A stretch of 64,000 nt of DNA, taken from positions 124,001 to 188,000 of the forward strand of contig BGKB01000118.1 of assembly GCA_003116975.1 (NCBI GenBank). Direction: 5' to 3'. Made by a program: the position numbers and the translations under genes. Below, piece by piece: positions 9,269-19,468 of this stretch. Below the pieces are notes generated by a model. That model made no database searches. It saw only the letters and a program-made list of their open reading frames with translations, and was not told where the DNA came from. The DNA is from Aurantiochytrium sp. KH105. Its lineage: Eukaryota > Sar > Bigyra > Thraustochytrida > Thraustochytriidae. Every line of letters begins with the position of its first letter. Position 1 is the stretch's first letter.

Positions 9269-10498
9269 TTACGCTGAAGAAGAAGAAGAAGAAGAAGAAG
9301 AAGAAGAAGGGGGGGGAGGAGGAGAAGAAGGAGGAGAAGGCATGGGAAGCGAGCCCGTTGCATGGTCCTTGATGAGGAGGGGAGACTTGTTGCTCATGAG
9401 CTTCAGAACAACAGAGACTTGCTTGCACAAGTCTTTCTGATCTGGTCCGAGACCACGGCTGATGCGATCGGCGATCCACTGACTGATGGCACCTTGGTTG
9501 TTGTTTTGATACTCGCAGACGCTCGCATAGCCAGCACCGCCAGGCGCGAGCCCATTGCGCGCGATGATATCGCTCAAAAGCTTTCCCATAGGCCCAGGCT
9601 TGTTCAAGCCGACTCTAGCATCCTTCTTCAGCTGTTCCTTCTCGTGACGCTCAAGGAAAATGTCGGTGGTATCGTCGATGAGAACCTTCACAGCGTTCGT
9701 CGCAAAGCGATTGTACTGGGACTCTCTGATCTGCCATGCCGCGTGCGACTCGAGTAGAAAATTTTCCATGTCGCGCTGCTTTGCCTCGTGCACTCCGTGA
9801 AGATCCTCGAAGTCTGCGGACTTGCCGGCAATCACATCGTTGAGATCGGCAATGTCCTTGTTGCAGCGAGCAATTTCCTCGTTCTTCTCTGCGACGAGAC
9901 TCTTCTCAGTCATGAGCTCCTTTTCGAGCTGCTCGATCTTGGATTCGAGCTCTTCCATCTCGCGTGAGGAACCCGGGTTGCCTGTCTCTTCGTTGATCGA
10001 CATTTGATTCATCTTGGACTGAAGATCCTTTTTCTTTCTCGTGAGCTCATTTTCGAGGTTCTCAACCTGAGCTTGGTGACTCGAACGATATTCGTTCGCT
10101 GCCTTGAGCTGTGCTATGAGAGAAGACCGCTCTCCATGAAGCTTGGCAAATTCACGCAGGGTCTCCTTCCTGATCCGCAAGGTGTTTTCGCGCATCTCCC
10201 GCAGCAACCTTTGATGTTCATCGGCTACCGCCTCCATCTTGTCCTGAATTTCGTCCTGGTTCCTAAAGTTCTGCGGCAGCTTGGTCTTCTTGTACGCCCG
10301 CTCGACTCTTTCTCGATCACTGTTCGTTGCTTTCGGCATGACCTTCTCGACCTCTCCGGTGAGATCAAAGACTTCTCCGATGGTTCTCGCCGAAGCAACT
10401 TCATCGTCCTCGTTTCTCGCGCTGCCACGAGTACGTCCTCCTGTCGGGTCCTGCCCCAAGGCGGTCCTGGCAGAGCGCTTGCCAGGAGCGGGCGCCAT
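9269..10498 (-). CDS. Coiled-coil protein with poly-Ser C-terminus
   Basis: Predicted 409 aa, single exon. Residues 1-60 are basic and likely disordered. About 75-260 is a long coiled coil (repeated heptads around LESKIEQLEKELMTEKSL). About 260-385 is a helical C-terminal region with a Gly/Ala loop and an Asn-rich patch (YQNNNQGAISQWIADRI). The protein ends in a Pro run then about 12 Ser. The poly-Ser is encoded by the TCT strand of a GAA/TTC microsatellite (9276-9309) that runs to within five bases of the stop. Family not recognised; architecture suggests a cytoskeletal or scaffold component. The start ATG 10498 is preceded by another GAA-rich tract in the leader (10553-10578 on the complement). 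Confidence 0.78.
   Translation of the reverse strand: MAPAPGKRSARTALGQDPTGGRTRGSARNEDDEVASARTIGEVFDLTGEVEKVMPKATNSDRERVERAYKKTKLPQNFRNQDEIQDKMEAVADEHQRLLREMRENTLRIRKETLREFAKLHGERSSLIAQLKAANEYRSSHQAQVENLENELTRKKKDLQSKMNQMSINEETGNPGSSREMEELESKIEQLEKELMTEKSLVAEKNEEIARCNKDIADLNDVIAGKSADFEDLHGVHEAKQRDMENFLLESHAAWQIRESQYNRFATNAVKVLIDDTTDIFLERHEKEQLKKDARVGLNKPGPMGKLLSDIIARNGLAPGGAGYASVCEYQNNNQGAISQWIADRISRGLGPDQKDLCKQVSVVLKLMSNKSPLLIKDHATGSLPMPSPPSSPPPPPSSSSSSSSSSSA
9276..9309 (+). repeat. (GAA)n microsatellite inside coding end
   Basis: About 11 GAA triplets, read as TCT codons for the terminal Ser run of the minus-strand coiled-coil gene. A G-rich run follows. Length is likely to vary between strains. 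Confidence 0.85.
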
Positions 10499-11213
10499 GC
10501 TGCTGCTTCGGGTCTTGCTTGCTCTTCGTTGCTGGTCTCGCTTCTCGTCTCCTTCTTCTTCTTCTTCTTCTTCTTCTTCGCCTCGGGCGTTGCGGGTTTG
10601 CTTCGCTGCCTGCGCGACTTCTGTCGCCGCTCGCGCCCGCGAAGTGCCTTCTCAGCCGCGAGAACGCGGCGCTCTCGTTTTTCCCGCCTTGTTGTCACGG
10701 CTCGATGGCGGAGCGCTCTCAAATTCACAATCGATCTTGTTTCTACAGCTGGCTGCTGCTGAGGTCGTCTGTTCGCTCTCGCGCTCGCGGCGCTCTCGTT
10801 TTTCCCGCCTTGTTGTCACGGCTCGATGGCGGGGCGCTCTCAAATTCACAATCGCTCTTGCTTCTGCTGAAGTCGTCTGTTCACTCTCGCTCTCGCTCTC
10901 GCTCTCGCTCTCGCGCTGGCTTGGTTGGGCTCGGTCCCGCCCCGCTCTCGCGCCAACGCCAACGCCAAGGCCTCCCTCCTGACGCCTGTCACCGTTGCGG
11001 CTTGCTCGGGGTGGGTGTCACCGGCATCGTCGTGTGGTTTGGCGAAGAAGAACTCGGGTCGAGCTTGCATGGCGAGGCCTGCAGACCGCTATACTCCAAG
11101 TCAAGGCTGCGACCCCAAGACGGCGCAGCGTCTCGCTCACGCATAGTCCGCGCCTGCGCTTGTGCCTGCGTTGGCGCAGCCAACCAGCAGCAGAGCGCAC
11201 GAGAAAGGTGGCC
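10499..11213. other. Divergent promoter region with repeats
   Basis: Lies between a minus-strand coiled-coil gene and a plus-strand unknown gene. Contains a TTC microsatellite (about 10553-10578), a 121-bp tandem duplication (10666-10890) and a CTCTCG run (about 10882-10916). No credible gene. Confidence 0.55.
10666..10890. repeat. 121-bp tandem duplication
   Basis: Unit 1 starts at 10666 and unit 2 at 10787. Both begin GCGGCGCTCTCGTTTTTCCC and continue nearly identically through the CGGCTCGATGGCG and CTCAAATTCACAATCG landmarks. Divergence is a few substitutions plus a deletion near the TTCTAC/TTCTGC region of the second copy, pointing to a recent duplication. Confidence 0.85.
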
Positions 11214-12311
11214 ATGGCGGGAGCGCACGGTCACGAGATGTTTGCGCCAAGGATGAGATGGTCAACCCAGGAAAAAGACTCTGAGAAGACGCTCGAGGTC
11301 CTGCCCGAGGAGAGCATCGTTCAGGGGGGGCTCGAGGTTCTCGTAGAGCACATAGGAGAGAAAAAGATACGCGAGCTGTTTGATTTGAGCCGCGGAAAGC
11401 AGAGTCTCTTTCGCAAGTTCTGCATGCGCGAACGGCACCCAGGCAAGCTCGCTGCGAACAGCCGTGACGCCGACCATACCTTTGATGCCACAAAGGCTGC
11501 GGTCGAGCTCATCATTGATACGCTGGGCAATGATCACTGGGCAAATTTTCTCCAGTACGTTGACTACCACGCGACGTGGCCAGCACGCAAGAAGGCTTGG
11601 CTCGAACAACGTCATCAACGAGGGGACACAAGACCCGCAGCAGAAAACGAGCTGGCCCGAACTGGCGAGGAATTGCAGAAAGATCAGGGAGTCGGCGAGA
11701 ACACTGCGGCATCTCAGCCTGAAATGCAGCCCGAAACACGGTTGAGGCAGCAGGCCGCCAAGCGCACCAACGACCCGCTCGCAGGCATTGACACCAAAGC
11801 TGAAGATCTCTCGAACAATGATCGTTCTTCCTCGGAAAAATGTTCTCGGCGAGATCCCAAGGGAGCATTTGCAGGTGACCTGTCACAAGTACAGCCTCGT
11901 CGGCAGCGTCAATGTACTTCTACCACAGCATTGTCTCGCGAAGGCTCCGATTCCCCCCAAAAGAAAGCGAGCAAGAAGCGAAAGGAACCAACTGAGGATT
12001 CACTCGAGGTTGCGCGCGACATTGCGCAGCATGAAAAGATGGAGCACATCAATCTTACCGTCGCATTTGCGAGTCGAAGCCAGCGTTGGATCCTACAGGG
12101 TGACGTGACGTTCGCGTCTAGGCCAACTACCACGACAGCGGAAGGATTTTACAAGGCATTCGGCCCTAATCGCAAGTTCCACAAGACGTTTACGTCATCA
12201 AAGGACCCAGCAGATCTTCTACGTCTGATTGAGAATTTGGGCCCCAAATTCAAGACGAATCAAAAGCACTTGGACAGACTGGAGGCGGCCTTGAGCCAGA
12301 AGTCCAATTGA
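11214..12311 (+). CDS. Unknown conserved-looking protein, 365 aa
   Basis: Single exon with start GTGGCCATGG (strong context). Residues about 25-140 are helical and ordered, with hydrophobic periodicity around GGLEVLVEHIGEKKIRELF and an aromatic patch (NDHWANFLQYVDYHATWP). About 145-270 is polar and low-complexity with a basic nuclear-localisation-like KKASKKRKEP. About 275-365 is a second compact region with alternating strands and helices, ending LDRLEAALSQKSN. I recognise no family. The two ordered blocks around a basic disordered linker would suit a nuclear regulator, but that is inference. The frame continues upstream through a TTG, but that part is Arg-rich promoter sequence. Confidence 0.75.
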   Translation: MAGAHGHEMFAPRMRWSTQEKDSEKTLEVLPEESIVQGGLEVLVEHIGEKKIRELFDLSRGKQSLFRKFCMRERHPGKLAANSRDADHTFDATKAAVELIIDTLGNDHWANFLQYVDYHATWPARKKAWLEQRHQRGDTRPAAENELARTGEELQKDQGVGENTAASQPEMQPETRLRQQAAKRTNDPLAGIDTKAEDLSNNDRSSSEKCSRRDPKGAFAGDLSQVQPRRQRQCTSTTALSREGSDSPQKKASKKRKEPTEDSLEVARDIAQHEKMEHINLTVAFASRSQRWILQGDVTFASRPTTTTAEGFYKAFGPNRKFHKTFTSSKDPADLLRLIENLGPKFKTNQKHLDRLEAALSQKSN

Positions 12312-12978
12312 TGTCGCGAACCTGTCTTCGAAAGTGAGAGCTAAGCGTTTGAAAGGACGCTGCTGCGAAGCTGCATTGGAATCGAGCCGAAAACGTGTTG
12401 CGACAGCACATCTACGTGATCGCGAGCGAAAACCGAAAAATATATTCACAGTCAGATTATACGTATACCACCCTTTGCAGAGAATTTTTCTTTCTCATTT
12501 TTAATTTTAAAATTCCTTGGGTTCCTTGCCGCCAATTATTGCGCCCAATAGCAGAGAAACACTCTAATTCCGCGTCGTGCGCCTTCATAACATTTTTTAC
12601 AATAACAACCGTTTGCAAAGAGGACCACGAAGCAGTCGTCGTTGCCCTCGAGTTGCCTCCTCGTGTCGTCTGCAAATAAGTCTGAGCCTGAGGAGTACTA
12701 AGTGATTGTATTGGTGGCTGGTGCGCTCAGCAGGCAGGCAGGATGCTTAAATGCAGCGCGGCCACTGGCAGATTCCAAATATATAAGCCACTTCTTGCAG
12801 CCCGTTAGACCATTTGATATCACGTGCAATTTTTCTCCCTCACTGGCAGCGAGTCGCAATTTTTACACGTGGACCATTTTATCAGCAGCAGAGCGCAGAC
12901 TGGGCTTGGGCGCAAGCAAAGGACAGAGGCGTACCTTTTGCGAGAGAGACTGGCATCTGCCATTGACGACCGGCGGGC
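12312..12978. other. Spacer upstream of the PP2C gene
   Basis: 667 bp, more AT-rich than the flanking genes, with short AT-rich stretches (about 12435-12520). Presumed 3' flank of the unknown gene and promoter/leader of PP2C. No gene seen. Confidence 0.5.
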
Positions 12979-14603
12979 ATGGGATGCTCGTTAGGCAAGA
13001 CGCCTCGCAAGGCGCAGACAGTCCCAGAGGAGACGACTGAGGCAAACGGACGCGAGCAACGCAAAAATGCCATGCAGACCGAGGGAGGCAGTCACGGCAC
13101 ACCGGCTGTACAAACCATGCAAGAGCTAGAGGGACATGCACCCGAACAAAAATTGGAAGAAAAGGAATCGAAATCTGATGATCTTTCTTTCGAGGCTGAC
13201 ACCACGTCAAGCAAGAGCAAAGAGAAAGCGACGGATCACGGAAACAGCGTGATGATCATGGCTTCTTCGAGCTCCCGAAACATGAGAGCGCGAAGAAAAA
13301 GTAGCAACCAGGACGAAGAAGCCGATGAAGAAGACCAAGCAAGAAAAGAGCAGCTTGCGAAAGAGGAAGGCGCGGGTAGTGTCATTGACTTTGAAAATAG
13401 CCCGACCTCGATGGATCGTGTCGGCCCCGAAACAAGTGGTCATATTTCCGACATTGCGTCTCCCTCGTCAGACGTGTCAGCAGAGGAGAAAGGCGCACTG
13501 ACAAAGGAAGAAACCGTGTTGTCTGGCCTTGCTATTGACATGGCTTGCTGCAGTCATATTGGGTTTGGTGACCCGCCTTTAAAAAAGGAGAACCAGGATG
13601 TAGTTCGCGTCGAACCAAACTTTGCCGGAATAGATAACCTGCACTGGGCCTGTTGTCTTGACGGCCACGGTCAGTATGGCAAGCTTGTTGCGGAGCAAGT
13701 CATGGAATGGATGTCGAATCGCGCTGCTCAGCTGCTCAGAAAGGAAGGGATACCCTCAGATGATGCTGCATGGACGACATTTCTCACAGGCTTGTTTGCG
13801 TCATGCGAGCAGTTTCTCTCGATGAGCGCCGAGATTGGCTTTCGATCCAAAATGAGTGGGACCACCGCCACGCTCGCGTTCATTCGTGACGCAAGAATTC
13901 ATGTTGCCAATGTAGGCGACTCGCGCGGTGTCCTTGTGACACCTCTATTGCAAAAAATGTCTTCGCAAAGACTAAGTCTCGACCATAGACCCGACGATCC
14001 CGCTGAGCGGGCGCGAATCGAGTCTCGGGGCGGCGTTGTCCGGCCATCGCTTCGGGGAGGTTCGGTCGCAGCTGACGGGTCAGGTCGCGTGGAGCCACCA
14101 CCCAATGCGCCGCTCAGAGTATGGCTGAGCGAAAGCAAGCAAAAGAGCTTTGGGTTTCCATACCCGAGCCCAGGCCTTATGTTGACGCGTTCGCTAGGGG
14201 ACCTGATTGCCAAGGAGGCTGGGTGTTCTCCGGAGCCGTCTTGCTTTCACGCAGATATTGCACCAGGATCTATCTATGTGGCGGCCTCGGATGGCTTATG
14301 GTACGTTTTTCCGCCCGCTACTTTCGACTTTATTTTACTCTGAGGAGTTAAGATTGTCATCTCAGAGACTGGCTAACGTTTCTTGACGTGACGTGACGTG
14401 ACGTGATTTGGCGTTCGCCTCTTTGCTCGTTCAACAGGGATGTGCTTGAGGATGACGACGTGTGCAAGCTCGTGGCAGCCAAGGCCTCTGGAGGGGCCGA
14501 GAGACTAGCGCAGGAACTCACTGCTGCTGCTCTTGAAGCATGGGCACGCGACAAGTCCGCAGACAATGTCGGCATTCTCGTGGCTATCGCCGCAAGTTCT
14601 TGA
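12979..14603 (+). CDS. PP2C-family protein phosphatase (two exons)
   Basis: Ser/Thr phosphatase of the metal-dependent PPM family; join(12979..14300,14438..14603), 495 aa. The first residues, MGCSLG, form an N-myristoylation plus palmitoylation signal, so membrane attachment is likely. Residues about 5-180 are acidic/basic and disordered. The catalytic core follows with HWACCLDGHGQYG (metal-binding DGHG), GTTATLAF, VANVGDSRG, LTRSLGD, and ASDGLWDVL, the last split by the intron. The final motif DNVGILVAI is in exon 2. Splicing joins TG|G to restore Trp and the canonical DGLWDVL; without it the frame ends 14 codons later, which confirms the intron. The insert between the DHRPDD and LTRSLGD motifs is longer than usual and Gly/Pro-rich. 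Confidence 0.93.
14301..14437 (+). other. Intron of the PP2C gene
   Basis: 137 nt; donor GTACGT, acceptor TTCAACAG. It carries a tandem GACGT run (about 14385-14406; the repeated unit is TGACG). Assigned because it restores the conserved PP2C DGLWDVL motif exactly. Confidence 0.92.
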
Positions 14604-15913
14604 TAGAAATGAAAACGAGACAAAGTCAAAGAAAAAGACATGCTCTTACAATTTGACAATAACCGAGATTCTGGTGCGCATTTCTTTTCTTTTAAAAATA
14701 GGTTTGAGCTAGTGCGAAAAAAAAGGAAAGTTTTTGTCGGAGAGGTGTCGTCGTCATTTGTACAGTATTGCTGCGTGCGCGCGAAGAAACGATGACGCGT
14801 CACAACTTCGAGATGCTCATAGCATTCCTTGGAACCACCATCATAGTGCCGCGATGATCAATATCGCGAGGATCGTGGCCATCACGACCTTCACCGTGAT
14901 GATCGCAGTCGTGATGGTGCTGACGATCATCGTCACGATCACGATGATGATGATGATCACGAATTCCAGGCCGAGGCAGGGGCGAGCTCAGAAGCAGCTA
15001 GCCCGAGCCGCGGCGATGGGGATTTGCAGAGGCTGTGTTGGGTGGGCGGCTTGAAAGCTCGGGGATTCGGGCTTGTGGAGCTCAAGAGGTGAGAGGCAGG
15101 AGAGCTTTTTGGGGGGGGGGGGAGGGGTTTTAGATGTAGATCTCGTTGGGGGGAATATGCCGACTTGAGAACGAACGGAGGAGACTTGACGGCTCGTGGA
15201 GCTCGCGATGCCACGCTCTAAAAGGGTGCAACCGAGCTTAAGATTGGGTTGGGGTGCTTGAGCTCAGGTTTGCTTGGAATCGAACATGGTAGGTTCGTTG
15301 GACTTGTCGTATCTGCTTTTTACAGCCACAACGGAGCAAGCTTTCGCTCCGTCGAGGATGGCCATAGCTTGTCGTACAGAAAATAGCGCTACTTATCTAA
15401 GCTTAGGTCTATCCATTTGGTCGAACACTTAGCTTTTGAGAGAGGAGCGGGGAGGAAAGGAAAGAACAGTAAATAGTTGTGATCGTTGTCAGATTCTTGG
15501 AGCACGACCAGAACGATCTCCAATGCAATACCGAGAGTAAAGAAACGAAGCCCAAGAGGACGATTGCTTGGACGCACAAATGCAGGGAAGAGGATCCATC
15601 AAGACCTGTTCCAGTCTCCCCTCGTGCGGCTCCAGTTCTCCCTCCATTCGCCATGCGCCTATAATCGCATTCTCCTCCCAGCAATGCCCCAATCGCCTGA
15701 GAAGAAAAGGGTCGAAGGACTCTCTCTCGCTTGCGACCTCGACCTCGACCTCGAGTGACTCGACCTCGACCTTGACCTCGAGCCTTCACGCGCGCGCAGG
15801 AAGTCTGCGCTTTGCGGCAGAGCAAGCAGAAAGTTTTCGCGCGCGCACACGCGGGGGTGGGGCCCGGGTTCTGTTGGCTGGTGGAGAGCGAAAAGACGCC
15901 CTCGACCGAGGCC
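14604..15913. other. Long spacer with GATCAC-type and G-run repeats
   Basis: 1.3 kb without a convincing gene. Features are a degenerate (ATGATC/GATCACG) tract at about 14842-14965, a run of about 15 G (about 15108-15122), and a (GACCTC)n tract at about 15742-15782 just before the next gene. No phosphatase-like exon is visible here, which matters for the following zinc-domain gene. Confidence 0.55.
15742..15782 (+). repeat. (GACCTC)n microsatellite
   Basis: Degenerate hexamer repeat about 130 bp upstream of the YVH1-like start codon. Confidence 0.75.
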
Positions 15914-16849
15914 ATGGAGACCGAGAGCCCTGCGCCCGAGGCCGCTGAGCAAGCGGAGGAGGCTCGCGTGACAGTGTACTGCTGCCAGCGGTGCCGCTGC
16001 GCGCTGTTCACGTCGAGACAGCTGAGCTCGCAGCACGCCACGGGCCAGCACGACTTTGGCTACTTTAAGCGCGTCAAGGACAGCGGAACGCTTGGCAAGG
16101 ACTGCAGCTCGCTGTTCTTGTCAGAACCCAACGAGTGGATGAGTGCGCTCGCCATGGCGGACGAGGTGGTCGGCAAGCTCAATTGCCCCAAGTGTGGCAA
16201 TCGCGTCGGCAGCTTTGCCTGGGCGGGCTCCCAATGCAGCTGCGGTACGTGGATCGTGCCTGCAATTCAGGTCCCTCTCAGCAAGGTGGACCCGCGCGAA
16301 ATCTCCTTGGACGCGATACCTGCGCACTGCGCTGACCTCAAGGTGCCAGAGACTGTCGATGAAGGGTCAGGAGATAAAAAGGAATCAGAGGAGGATGAAG
16401 ACGAGACAAACCTTACGGCGCAGTCATTCCAGGATGCGGCTGCAAAAGCTTCGGCAGAAGCACGAGACCCGCGTGAGCTCGCACACGAAAAGTGGATTAA
16501 CCTCGTCAACAAGGGCGCTGTGGAAGAAGCCATGGGCCTTGTTGATCGAACAGAGTGCTCAATGACCACTGTGCAAAAGAAGATCTTTGACGGGCCCGTC
16601 AAGTTGGGCAAGGTTGTCAGTGCGTCGACAGCCAAGCTTAAGGGCCGTATTACAATTGAAGCGCCAGGCGCCGTAGCGATGCCTGCGCCTTCGCAAGCGA
16701 CACGTATCATATTTAGTGTGGATGGTATTGAAGGACGCTTTGGTGAGGCTATTTCGTGGGCGCCGGAGACGTCTGCAGATGGACCCAAGGTTCAGCATGT
16801 CATGCGAGTCAAGGACCCCAGCGACGCTTATTTGCATGGCCAGCGATGA
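15914..16849 (+). CDS. YVH1/DUSP12-type zinc-domain protein without phosphatase
   Basis: 311 aa from ATG 15914 (GAGGCCATGG). Residues about 20-130 match the C-terminal zinc-binding domain of YVH1/DUSP12: CQRC (24,27), a His near 41, Cys 64, then CSSLFLSEPNEWM, GKLNCPKCGNRVGSFAW, QCSCGTWIVPAIQ and SKVD, giving the Cys/His set for two zinc ions. In YVH1 this domain drives release of Mrt4 from pre-60S particles. The dual-specificity phosphatase domain (HCxxGxxR) that normally precedes it is absent, and nothing like it is found in the 1.3 kb upstream. After an acidic linker the last 110 residues form another ordered, unrecognised region. The convergent neighbour is the 60S protein gene RPL5. An initial 34-codon extension upstream lacks an ATG context and is ignored. 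Confidence 0.85.
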   Translation: METESPAPEAAEQAEEARVTVYCCQRCRCALFTSRQLSSQHATGQHDFGYFKRVKDSGTLGKDCSSLFLSEPNEWMSALAMADEVVGKLNCPKCGNRVGSFAWAGSQCSCGTWIVPAIQVPLSKVDPREISLDAIPAHCADLKVPETVDEGSGDKKESEEDEDETNLTAQSFQDAAAKASAEARDPRELAHEKWINLVNKGAVEEAMGLVDRTECSMTTVQKKIFDGPVKLGKVVSASTAKLKGRITIEAPGAVAMPAPSQATRIIFSVDGIEGRFGEAISWAPETSADGPKVQHVMRVKDPSDAYLHGQR

Positions 16850-17352
16850 CTGGGTTTGCAAACAAGTGCATACAAGGATTCGGCTTGTGTGGATGTGAGA
16901 GCTGGGAGATAGTATGTGCCGTGGCAACGTCAACGTCAAGAGTTTGCTCCCGCTCTTATTAGTATCAAAACGAAAGAAAGCTGCACGCCTGGTCTAGGAA
17001 GCAAGCCAGCAGAGCCCAACAGTCAACTGGGCTAGACGTGGTGAGGTGGCTTGTAGCGGCGTTGCGGCCGAAAAAGTCCTGGCATCTCGTCGGTGGGCCG
17101 ATGCGGAGCGAGTGCATGACCGGAACCTTTGAATCGACCATTATTTTTTTAAAACTTACTCCAATGCCATATGCAGTCACTCTTTGTCATCCAAGCATTT
17201 TCACCTTATTGTAAAGATGATGAGTGCAGGACCTCCCTTGCCAAACAAGTCAGTTCGTCAGTCCTATAGTCAATCAAATGAATGATAGTGAATCGTTTTG
17301 TGAAAAAAAGAGAAGAAAATCAATAAGTGGGCGAATGCACAAGGCATCGCAT
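16850..17352. other. Convergent spacer YVH1-like / RPL5
   Basis: 503 bp between two stop codons, moderately AT-rich; presumably both 3' UTRs and poly(A) sites. Nothing else seen. Confidence 0.5.
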
Positions 17353-18716
17353 TTACTCGTCGTCCTCCTCCTCCTCGTCGTCCTCGTCCTCATCTTCGCT
17401 CTCCTCCATGGCAGCAATCTTGTCGAGCTTGGCCTGGATCGAAGCATCGCGCTCCTCCTTGGTCTTGCGGCGGGGGTGCTGGTACTTCTTGTCGTGGGTG
17501 GCGTTCTTCTCGCGCTCCTTCTTGGACTCGGCGTGCTTGTAGCTCGGGTCCTCGCGGATGGCCTTGTGCACGGCGAGCCACATCTCCTCAAGGTCGTCGG
17601 CGCCGACGCCAGCCTTGACGTACGAGCCAAAGCGCTCCTCAAGGGTCTTGGTGCCGGACTCCTCGTCTTCCTGCTCGAGGATGCGCATGTACTCGGCAAT
17701 GTTCTCGGCGAAGATGAGCTCCTTGTGGACCGAAGCGTCGTACTCCTTCTCATCGGGATCGTAGCCGGGGAACTTCTTGTGGTTGTGGGGGATATCGAGA
17801 CCGGCGTCCGAAGCACCCTTGAGCACACCAAAGATCTTGGCGCCGAGGCTGGTGCGGGCAAGACCGACATCGAGGTTCACGCGGAGGGGGCGGCGGTCCT
17901 CATCGAGCTCGTCAACGTAAAAGGTACGCTTGCCGAAGGACACAGACATGATCTCGCCAGTCACCTCATCCTCCTCGTCATCACCGACACCAGTGTACTG
18001 CTCAAAGAGGCCAACCTTCTTGAGGGCACGGCGGCCGCACAGAAGGCCGGTCGCGTACGCGGCGGCGTAGTTCTTGAAGCCAGCCTTGCAGCCGAAGCGC
18101 TCGAGCTCGAGCGAGTAGGCCGAGGCAAGGATGTGGTCACCGGCGATGGTGGAGTAGACGACCTGGGCGATCACCTGCTTGTTGGTGATGCGGGCCACAA
18201 GGCGGTACTTGGCGGCATTGTACTTGTTCTTGGCCTGCTTAACGAGGCGCTTGCGCTGGTAGTAGTCCGTGACACCTGCTCGGCGACGGCGGAACTTCAC
18301 CTGGCTGTGCGTTTGATTGAGTCAAGCGAGTAGGCAAAAAATACATGCGTGCGTGCGTGCGTGTCAGTCAGTCATTCGAGCGATTCCATTATACGTTTCC
18401 TCTCCAAACAAGTCGTCCATCCTCCTTTGGTGTCACCGGGTGCATCAATCTTGGTGAACTTCTGCAAACCGCCGCGACCGCCGTCACGCGTGCATCCTTT
18501 CGAGCGCGCTCCCGCGCCCGTCTGCACGTGACCCACCGAGCGCCCTCGCGCGCCGCGCTCAGGACCAGACATCCCTCCCTCCCTCCCTCCATTCCATCCT
18601 CATCATCATCCCGCCGCGCGGCGCGACCCCGTCCGCGCCTCGCGACGCGACGCCCGCGTGCCGACTTACTAGCGCGAGTAGTACGCATTGGTCTTCTGCT
18701 TCTTCACGAAGGGCAT
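17353..18716 (-). CDS. RPL5: 60S ribosomal protein L5 (uL18), two exons
   Basis: Binds 5S rRNA and, with uL5, forms the 5S RNP of the large subunit. CDS complement(join(17353..18304,18670..18716)), 332 aa. Exon 1 encodes only MPFVKKQKTNAYYSR plus two bases of a Tyr; exon 2 resumes YQVKFRRRR. The joined start and the following RAGVTDYYQRKRLV, VARITNKQVIAQVVYSTIAGD, GLLCGRRALKK and LDVGLARTSLGAKIFGVLKG are eukaryotic L5 signatures. The tail is acidic (a run of Glu/Asp), longer than in yeast. Strong Leu-CTC/Lys-AAG codon bias indicates high expression. A telo-box-like sequence lies about 220 bp upstream of the start. Confidence 0.96.
18305..18669 (-). other. Intron of RPL5
   Basis: 365 nt; donor GTAAGT after codon 15 plus two bases, acceptor CGCACAG. 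Joining gives SRYQVKFRRRR as in other L5 proteins. A very short first coding exon followed by an intron is common in ribosomal protein genes. Confidence 0.92.
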
Positions 18717-19468
18717 CGTGCCTGCCTCCTGCTGCCGCTGCTGCGCTGCTGCTGCCGCTGCTCCTCGAACAAGCTCTGCCCCGCTCTCTCCTCCTCCCTC
18801 CCTCCCTCCCTCTCCCTCCCTTTCCCTTTCCCCGCCTCCTCCTCCCGGCCCTCTCTCTGCCTGCGCCGCCTTTGCGTGGCTCCGCCGCCACCGGCCCGCC
18901 TTCCCCGCGTTCCCCGCCCTCGCGAGCAGGGAGACGTACCCTAACCCTAGCCGCGGGGGGGTTGCGCGGGTGCCGGGGGTTCCAGTGCGCAACGCGGAGG
19001 GCGTTCTGTTCTGGTTGGGGAGGCGATGTTCCGCGGGGGTCAACGGATAGGAGGAAGGGGAAGGAGGAAGGGGAAGGAGGGTGTAGGTGAGAGGGGGAGA
19101 GAGAGAGAGAGAGAGCGATGGATCGATAGATGGCTTCGAAGAAGAAGGAAGATTGGTGCTTTTCTTCTTCTTGACGGCAAGTGCCCGGGTTCTTGTTTTT
19201 CTATTTTGGAAAGGAAAGCAAAGCAAAGGAAAGCAAAGGAAAGCAAAGGAGAAAGGACTTGCAGAGTTGGCCCAAAGCGCCTCTTGCTCGCGAGCTGGTC
19301 ACCGTCTCCGCTCAACAAGAAGAGGGACGACGCGCTCGAGAATGCCTTGCGGCGGCACCAGACCTTGCTGATAACCACCCCGTTGCATCTCAACTGGACG
19401 TTTATCTGATGGCCGTGTGACGGACGTTGGTATTCTTTCGCGAGCGGAGCCAAACAGCGCAGAGTAAT
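18717..19468. other. Divergent promoter region RPL5 / repeat protein
   Basis: C/T-rich on the plus strand up to about 18850 (CTCCCTCC runs), then a telo-box (18938-18950), (GGAAGG)n at about 19051-19080, (GA)n at about 19094-19116 and AAAGC/AAAGG repeats at about 19211-19250. No gene. The window from 18717 is presumably the RPL5 leader/promoter. Confidence 0.55.
18938..18950 (-). promoter_or_regulatory. Telo-box-like element upstream of RPL5
   Basis: ACCCTAACCCTAG on the plus strand (CTAGGGTTAGGGT in the RPL5 direction), about 222-234 bp before the RPL5 start. Two telomere-type hexamers only. Telo-boxes are known promoter elements of plant ribosomal-protein genes; the role here is inferred. 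Confidence 0.35.

Noticed and set aside
14842-14965. Gene in the ATGATC tract
   Set aside because: A degenerate simple repeat; open frames in it are an artefact.
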